Source of the DNA: Syntrophobacterales bacterium GWC2_56_13
GTDB lineage: Bacteria; Desulfobacterota; Syntrophia; Syntrophales; UBA5619
Direction: 5' to 3'
Assembly: GCA_001830835.1 (NCBI GenBank)
Contig: MICJ01000037.1
Coordinates: 112 to 35,953, forward strand
Length of the DNA stretch: 35,842 nt
Part shown: positions 31,400 to 35,842 of the stretch, in pieces
Layout: the number at the start of each line of letters is the position of its first letter
How positions within the stretch are numbered: position 1 is the stretch's first letter
Made by a program: the position numbers and the translations under genes
Notes under the pieces: generated by a model
The model's database searches: none
Told to the model about the DNA's origin: nothing
Seen by the model: only the letters and a program-made list of their open reading frames with translations

Positions 31400-31451
31400 G
31401 ACGGAAACTCGTTTCCTCTATCGTCACGAAAAGAATGCGGGGGATGGATTC

Positions 31452-32819
31452 TTGAGAACAAAGAAATACTGTCTGCTCCTGATGCCCTTTCTGCTCCTCG
31501 CCCTAGGCGGGGGCAATGCCCGGGGGGCGGTGATCCGGGATCTTGACGAGCTCAGCCAGAAACCCCTCTCCTATGTCGACCGGGGTACGGCTGATCTCCC
31601 CCTCTTGCCGGCCGGGGAACAGGCCCGTCTGAACGCCGAATACGACGCCCTGCACTTTGCACCCTGGCATCAGGAAGCCCCCCGCCACCGCCCCGACCAG
31701 GTCACCTGGGGTTTCCGTAAATACGCCGGCAACCCCGGCTACGGCAGGGGCGGTCGCAGGCATCCGCCGGATTGGATCCGGAAAATGGCGGCCAACGCCC
31801 ACCTCGACGATTATCCACAGGGAGGTTTCCCCGCTATAACCGTGACCCGGACCGATTTCCGTCTCCTCCCCACCCGGGAACCCCATTCCCGCTACCCGAA
31901 GAACCAGGGCAAGGGGTATTCGTTTGACAACCTCCAGGAATCTTCCGTGCCGGAAGGCGCCCCCGTTTTTGTGATCCATGTCAGCCGTGACCGGAAGTGG
32001 CTCTTAGTGGAGACGAGTTACGTCCTCGGCTGGGTGCCGCCGGAAGCGGTGGCGGCAGTGAGTCCGGAATTCGTTAAGAGCTGGGAGAACGGCCGCTATG
32101 CAGCGATCGTCAGGGACAAGGCTCCGGTCCGTGACGAAAAGGACTCTCTCCTTTTCCGGGCGCCCTTAGGATCGCTCTTCCCGAAGGTCGGGGAGGATGC
32201 GAAGCGCGCCTGGATCTGGACGGCGGTGCGCGACTCTAAGGGAATGGCGATCCTCCGGAAGGCATCAGCGCCGAAGGCCGCGGCCGCGGAAAAGCCTCTG
32301 TCAATGACTCCCCGTCGTGCGGCGCAACTCGCCGGAGAGCTCGTCGGCGAACCTTACGGCTGGGGCGGGATGGATGGGAAACGGGACTGCTCTTCGACGA
32401 TACGGGATCTTTTCGCACCCTTCGGCCTGTGGCTGCCCCGCAATTCCGCCGAACAGGCGATCTTCGGAAAATTCACCAGTTTCCGGGACCTCTCTCCGGC
32501 GGAGAAGGAGACGCTGATCATCGGTCGGGGGGTGCCTTGGCGGACCCTCCTCTGGACGCCGGGTCACATCACGCTCTACATCGGGGTCCATCAGGGGAAG
32601 CCACTGATCTTCCACAATTTCTGGAGCATCAAGACGCGGGATGCTCAGGGAAAACGGGGCAGGATCCTCGTGGGGCGCACGGCGATCACAACGCTGCACC
32701 CCGGCCGCGATCTCTCCATCCCTGATACCACCCGGGACGATCTCCTCTCCAGTCTCGAGGGGATGGTCCTCCTGGGTGAGCCGCCGGAGAACGGCGAGTC
32801 GAACCCGCCCCGTAGGTAG
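31452..32819 (+). CDS. Exported SH3-NlpC/P60 cell-wall peptidase (DvLysin-like)
   Basis: About 455 residues. A hydrophobic export signal (CLLLMPFLLLALGGGNARG) starts near the TTG at 31452, which I prefer because upstream codons have neither ribosome site nor sense. Then come an N-terminal stabilising domain (residues ~30-150), two SH3-like stretches (FPAITVTRTDFRLLP and WLLVETSYVLGWVP) and the NlpC/P60 domain: C313 in GKRDCSSTIRD, H372 in TPGHITLYIG and H388 in FHNFWS. This order is that of the gamma-D-Glu-diamino acid endopeptidases structurally known from Desulfovibrio vulgaris. It cleaves peptidoglycan stem peptides in the periplasm. The 262 bp before it hold the GGGACAG hairpin but no clear promoter. 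Confidence 0.85.
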   Translation: MRTKKYCLLLMPFLLLALGGGNARGAVIRDLDELSQKPLSYVDRGTADLPLLPAGEQARLNAEYDALHFAPWHQEAPRHRPDQVTWGFRKYAGNPGYGRGGRRHPPDWIRKMAANAHLDDYPQGGFPAITVTRTDFRLLPTREPHSRYPKNQGKGYSFDNLQESSVPEGAPVFVIHVSRDRKWLLVETSYVLGWVPPEAVAAVSPEFVKSWENGRYAAIVRDKAPVRDEKDSLLFRAPLGSLFPKVGEDAKRAWIWTAVRDSKGMAILRKASAPKAAAAEKPLSMTPRRAAQLAGELVGEPYGWGGMDGKRDCSSTIRDLFAPFGLWLPRNSAEQAIFGKFTSFRDLSPAEKETLIIGRGVPWRTLLWTPGHITLYIGVHQGKPLIFHNFWSIKTRDAQGKRGRILVGRTAITTLHPGRDLSIPDTTRDDLLSSLEGMVLLGEPPENGESNPPRR

Positions 32820-33142
32820 CGTTTGACCGGCTTTGCGAGGGCATTCACCTGATCCCAAGACGTTTCCGTCGGGCAAGCAGAGGGCAAACAATGGCTCCCA
32901 ATCCTCATAAATACAGGCTGACGGCCGATATCGAGCGGCTGCTGGCGCACGCCTCGACGCTCCCCGCACAGTGCACTGCGCCCCCCTCAGGTCTCTTCCT
33001 GGCCCAGGTACTCTATGAGGGGGATCGCCTGGCGCCCCTTACCCTCCCGCCGTTTCCGCTTCTGCTGGGGAAAGGTTGAGATGTTTAACGTCGGCCACTC
33101 TGCGCGAGGGATGAACACTCTCGACAGCCTCCCCAGCTATTT
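32820..33142. other. 323-bp stretch before the BASS transporter gene
   Basis: No convincing gene. A 62-codon plus-strand frame (32891-33079) has no ribosome site and no family I recognise. A 21-codon frame at 33081-33146 begins MFNVGHSARG, faintly like the start of DUF488 proteins, then stops. This may be decayed coding DNA, but the match is too short to claim. No terminator hairpin was found between the convergent genes. Confidence 0.4.
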
Positions 33143-34069
33143 CTAAAGAACCGGCGCCCCCCGATTCCGGCGGCGGTACTGGAATATCCGCATCGGGACG
33201 ATCAGGCCGTAGAAGGGGATAAGGTACATCGCCGCCACCGTCGATTCAAGCGGACCGAAAAACCGGGCGGCAAAGACCAGAACGAGTACATTGTTGATAT
33301 TCGCCATCGAAATGGCCGCCGCGAGACGATCCTCCACGGAAGCCTTCCCCAGAGCGAAAAACCCCGGGACAAGAAAGATACCCCCCAGCAGGATGGAAAC
33401 CCCGGTCGCCTCAAGGATTGTCCCTGGATTCCGGTAGAAAAAATCGGAGTATTGCGAAAACACCCCCATGTTAGTTCCCGCGAAAATCATCAGGGAAATG
33501 ACGTAACGCGCCTTCAGGATCGGGCGGACCGCCTCCGGGATGAAACGCTGCACCGCCAGAACCGCCGCGACGGGAATGAAAATGACCAAGGCCAGCATCC
33601 GAATCATGACCAGCAGTGAAATCTCCAAGGTCTGTCCGAGAAGGAGCTTCACGAGCAAGGGAAGGGTAAACGGCAGGAGGATAGAGGTGATGACGACGAT
33701 GACAAGAACCAGCGGCGCGTTTGCGGAAACCAGCGTGGAGATGAAAGGGGCGATGACGCCCGTTGAAACGCCCGCGAGCAGCAGAGCGGCCGGCGCATAG
33801 GAGGGAAGAAAGGTCCGGAAGAGAAGATAGACGCCGATGGGAAAGGCGATCAGCTTCAGAAAGGAGAGCCACAGGACGGCTCTTCCTTGATCCCGGAAGA
33901 GACGCCGGATGTCCTCCTGCCGGATCGTCAGGAAACTGAGGAAAAGGATGGCCATCAGAAAGATGAGGATAAACGGCTGAAACAGCGTCCCGAAGCGGGG
34001 GAGCAGGATCCCCGCCACGAACGAGGCGAAGACGACGCAGAAAAGGATGATGTCTTGTATCGTAAACAT
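33143..34069 (-). CDS. BASS/SBF-family transporter (bile acid:Na+ symporter-like)
   Basis: A 308-residue protein with about nine to ten hydrophobic segments of the sodium/bile acid cotransporter fold. Recognisable features are an early loop [21 protein letters not shown], the unwound-helix region [21 protein letters not shown], and [11 protein letters not shown] and [20 protein letters not shown] near the C-terminus. The substrate is probably an organic or keto acid carried with Na+, but cannot be inferred from the fold. Start at 34069 (MFTIQDII), with GGA-rich DNA before it; the frame is open upstream to 34210 and a second ATG exists at 34096. It is divergent from the ABC-F gene. No neighbouring enzyme suggests a substrate. 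Confidence 0.75.
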   Translation of the reverse strand: MFTIQDIILFCVVFASFVAGILLPRFGTLFQPFILIFLMAILFLSFLTIRQEDIRRLFRDQGRAVLWLSFLKLIAFPIGVYLLFRTFLPSYAPAALLLAGVSTGVIAPFISTLVSANAPLVLVIVVITSILLPFTLPLLVKLLLGQTLEISLLVMIRMLALVIFIPVAAVLAVQRFIPEAVRPILKARYVISLMIFAGTNMGVFSQYSDFFYRNPGTILEATGVSILLGGIFLVPGFFALGKASVEDRLAAAISMANINNVLVLVFAARFFGPLESTVAAMYLIPFYGLIVPMRIFQYRRRNRGAPVL

Positions 34070-34187
34070 GCAGGGTTCATATCCTTTTTTCGCCATAATA
34101 TCCAGCCCGAATCTCTTGCATGGAAACACTTCCCTCCGGGCGAATTTGCTGATAATATCTTCCCATTCCTGCACGAGGAGGAACGCT

Positions 34188-35842
34188 ATGGCGAACGAGC
34201 CTGCAAACAAGGTGATCTACTCCATGATCGGGGTGAGCAAGGTCTATGACAAGAAACCGGTCCTGAAGGAGATCTACCTTTCCTATTTCTACGGGGCGAA
34301 GATCGGCGTCCTGGGCCTCAACGGCTCGGGCAAGAGCTCCCTGCTGCGGATCCTGGCGGGCGTCGACGCGGATTTTATCGGCAAGACGATCCTTTCCCCG
34401 GGCCATACCGTCGGTTTTCTGGAACAGGAACCAAAGCTGGACGACACGAAAACGGTCCGCGAGATCGTCGAACAGGGGGTACAGGAAACCGTCAACCTCC
34501 TCAACGAATTCAATGAAATAAACGAGAAATTCGCCGAACCGATGGACGACGCGGTAATGAACAAGCTTCTCGACCGCCAGGCGAATGTCCAGGAGAAATT
34601 GGAGGCCGTGAACGCCTGGGACCTCGATTCCCGGCTGGAAATGGCGATGGATGCGCTCCGTTGCCCACCGGGCGAGACCCCGGTGAAGGTACTCTCCGGA
34701 GGCGAGAAGCGGCGGGTCGCCCTCTGCCGGCTCCTCCTCCAGAATCCCGACATCCTTCTTCTTGACGAACCAACGAACCACCTCGACGCCGAGTCGGTTG
34801 CCTGGATGGAGCACCACCTCCAGTCCTACGCGGGTACCGTTATCGCCGTGACCCACGACCGTTACTTCCTCGACAATGTCGCCGGTTGGATCCTCGAGCT
34901 GGATCGCGGCCAGGGGATCCCCTGGAAGGGAAACTATTCCTCCTGGCTCGAGCAGAAGCGGAACCGCCTCCGGCAGGAGGAAAAATCGGAAAGCGAGCGG
35001 CAGAAAACCCTCCAGCGGGAACTGGAGTGGATCCGGATGTCTCCCAAGGGGCGCCACGCCAAATCCAAGGCCCGGATCAGCTCCTACGAAAACCTTCTTT
35101 CCCAGGAGACGGACGCCCGTACGAAAGAGCTTGAAATCTACATCCCGCCCGGACCCCGCCTGGGGAAGTTCGTCATTGAGGTGGAAGGGGTAAGCAAGGC
35201 CTACGGCGACCGCCTCCTGGTCGACAAGATGTCTTTCTCCCTGCCGCCCGGTGGGATCGTCGGGATCATCGGCCCGAACGGCGCCGGGAAGACGACCCTT
35301 TTTCGGATGATCACCGGCCAGGAAAAGCCCGACTCAGGTACGATCCGGATTGCCGATACGGTCAAGCTGGCGTATGTGGACCAGAGCCGCGACGTCCTGA
35401 ACCCGGAGAAGTCGATATGGGAGGTGATATCCGAGGGACGGGATATCGTCCTGCTCGGAAACCGCGAGATGAACTCCCGGGCGTATGTCTCCCGCTTCAA
35501 CTTTTCGGGAACCGACCAGCAGAAGAAGGTAAGCCAGATCTCCGGAGGTGAGCGGAACCGCGTCCATCTCGCCCGGATGCTCAAGGAGGGGGCAAACGTC
35601 CTGCTCCTCGACGAGCCGACCAACGACCTCGACGTGAACACAATGCGCGCCCTCGAGGAGGCGCTGGAGAACTTCGCCGGCTGCGCGGTCGTCATAAGCC
35701 ACGACCGCTGGTTCCTGGACCGGATCTCCACGCACATCCTGGCCTTCGAGGGGGAGAGTTCAACCGTCTGGTTTGAGGGGAACTACTCCGAATACGAGGC
35801 GGACCGGAAGGCGCGACTGGGCGCCGCGGCGAGCCAGCCGCA
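34188..35842 (+). CDS. ettA: EttA-like ABC-F translation factor (3' end cut by window edge)
   Basis: 551 residues are visible up to the right edge, close to the full ~555 of EttA, so little is missing. Two ABC domains without membrane segments: Walker [10 protein letters not shown] with signature LSGGEKRR and Walker [12 protein letters not shown] in the first, and [17 protein letters not shown] and [11 protein letters not shown] in the second. Between them is the long charged linker ([20 protein letters not shown]). The toe-like insertion [20 protein letters not shown] and the [15 protein letters not shown] motif are specific for EttA (energy-dependent translational throttle A), which binds the ribosomal E site. 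The ATG at 34188 follows GAGGAGG. It is divergent from the BASS transporter. No promoter better than a weak GATAAT at 34151 was seen. Confidence 0.93.
   Translation, partial: MANEPANKVIYSMIGVSKVYDKKPVLKEIYLSYFYGAKIGVLGLNGSGKSSLLRILAGVDADFIGKTILSPGHTVGFLEQEPKLDDTKTVREIVEQGVQETVNLLNEFNEINEKFAEPMDDAVMNKLLDRQANVQEKLEAVNAWDLDSRLEMAMDALRCPPGETPVKVLSGGEKRRVALCRLLLQNPDILLLDEPTNHLDAESVAWMEHHLQSYAGTVIAVTHDRYFLDNVAGWILELDRGQGIPWKGNYSSWLEQKRNRLRQEEKSESERQKTLQRELEWIRMSPKGRHAKSKARISSYENLLSQETDARTKELEIYIPPGPRLGKFVIEVEGVSKAYGDRLLVDKMSFSLPPGGIVGIIGPNGAGKTTLFRMITGQEKPDSGTIRIADTVKLAYVDQSRDVLNPEKSIWEVISEGRDIVLLGNREMNSRAYVSRFNFSGTDQQKKVSQISGGERNRVHLARMLKEGANVLLLDEPTNDLDVNTMRALEEALENFAGCAVVISHDRWFLDRISTHILAFEGESSTVWFEGNYSEYEADRKARLGAAASQP

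Noticed and set aside
33081-33146. Remnant of a DUF488 gene (MFNVGHSARG...)
   Set aside because: Only 21 codons with a weak similarity at the start; too short to separate from chance.
1-35842. CRISPR arrays, insertion sequences, phage genes, rRNA
   Set aside because: No regularly spaced repeats, transposase or integrase frames, phage structural genes or rRNA segments were found in the window.

Overview
The window looks like a chromosomal segment of an anaerobic, cytochrome-rich deltaproteobacterium (Desulfobacterota, of Geobacter, Syntrophobacter or Syntrophales type). The basis is the number of multiheme c-type cytochromes, an NrfD-type quinol oxidoreductase, a CbcL-like and an ImcH-like quinol dehydrogenase, a HesB-like selenoprotein, paired PilT-type ATPases and a sigma-54 regulator. 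Species cannot be named from the sequence. The flanks are GC-rich housekeeping DNA and the cytochrome blocks are visibly poorer in GC (line 1441-1500 has 40/60 G+C; 7441-7500 has 25/60; 15541-15600 has 23/60).

Layout. 1-4854 (minus): xseA-xseB-ispA-dxs-tlyA, a tightly packed isoprenoid/exonuclease VII/rRNA methyltransferase operon, with tlyA cut by the window edge. 5056-6811 (plus): a deoxyhypusine-synthase-like protein behind a strong sigma-70 promoter, then a PilZ protein. 6946-7021 (minus): tRNA-Ala(CGC). 7291-16205: a heme-binding sensor kinase; a sigma-54-promoted operon (two paralogous small membrane proteins, a receiver-like protein without its Asp, an HmcD-like peptide, a pentaheme cytochrome, a 4x[4Fe-4S] protein and an NrfD-like subunit); a divergent NtrC-type regulator; and a nonaheme cytochrome built from three triheme modules. 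16338-16655: a HesB/IscA-like selenoprotein with an in-frame UGA. 16740-20580: a TPR protein, then (minus) two PilT/PilU-type ATPases and a receiver protein. 20958-24472: a CbcL-like nonaheme/cytochrome b fusion and an ImcH-like NapC/NirT heptaheme protein. 24651-35842: a DUF2339-like membrane protein, a stand-alone pyruvate-kinase C-terminal-domain protein, a periplasmic transglutaminase, a desulforedoxin/H1-tail protein, an alpha/beta hydrolase, a nitroreductase, an SH3-NlpC/P60 peptidase, a BASS-family transporter and an EttA-like ABC-F ATPase that runs off the end.

How it fits together. Three different candidate routes from the menaquinol pool to periplasmic cytochromes (Cbc4/Hmc-like, CbcL-like, ImcH-like) lie within 16 kb, with a nonaheme periplasmic carrier. 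A sensor kinase with two c-type heme motifs, an NtrC-type regulator and a consensus sigma-54 promoter with upstream dyads suggest that the Cbc4/Hmc-like operon is switched by periplasmic redox state. In Geobacter, CbcL and ImcH serve low- and high-potential extracellular electron acceptors, so a dedicated extracellular-electron-transfer locus is the most economical reading. It is an inference. No outer-membrane porin-cytochrome conduit is visible here.
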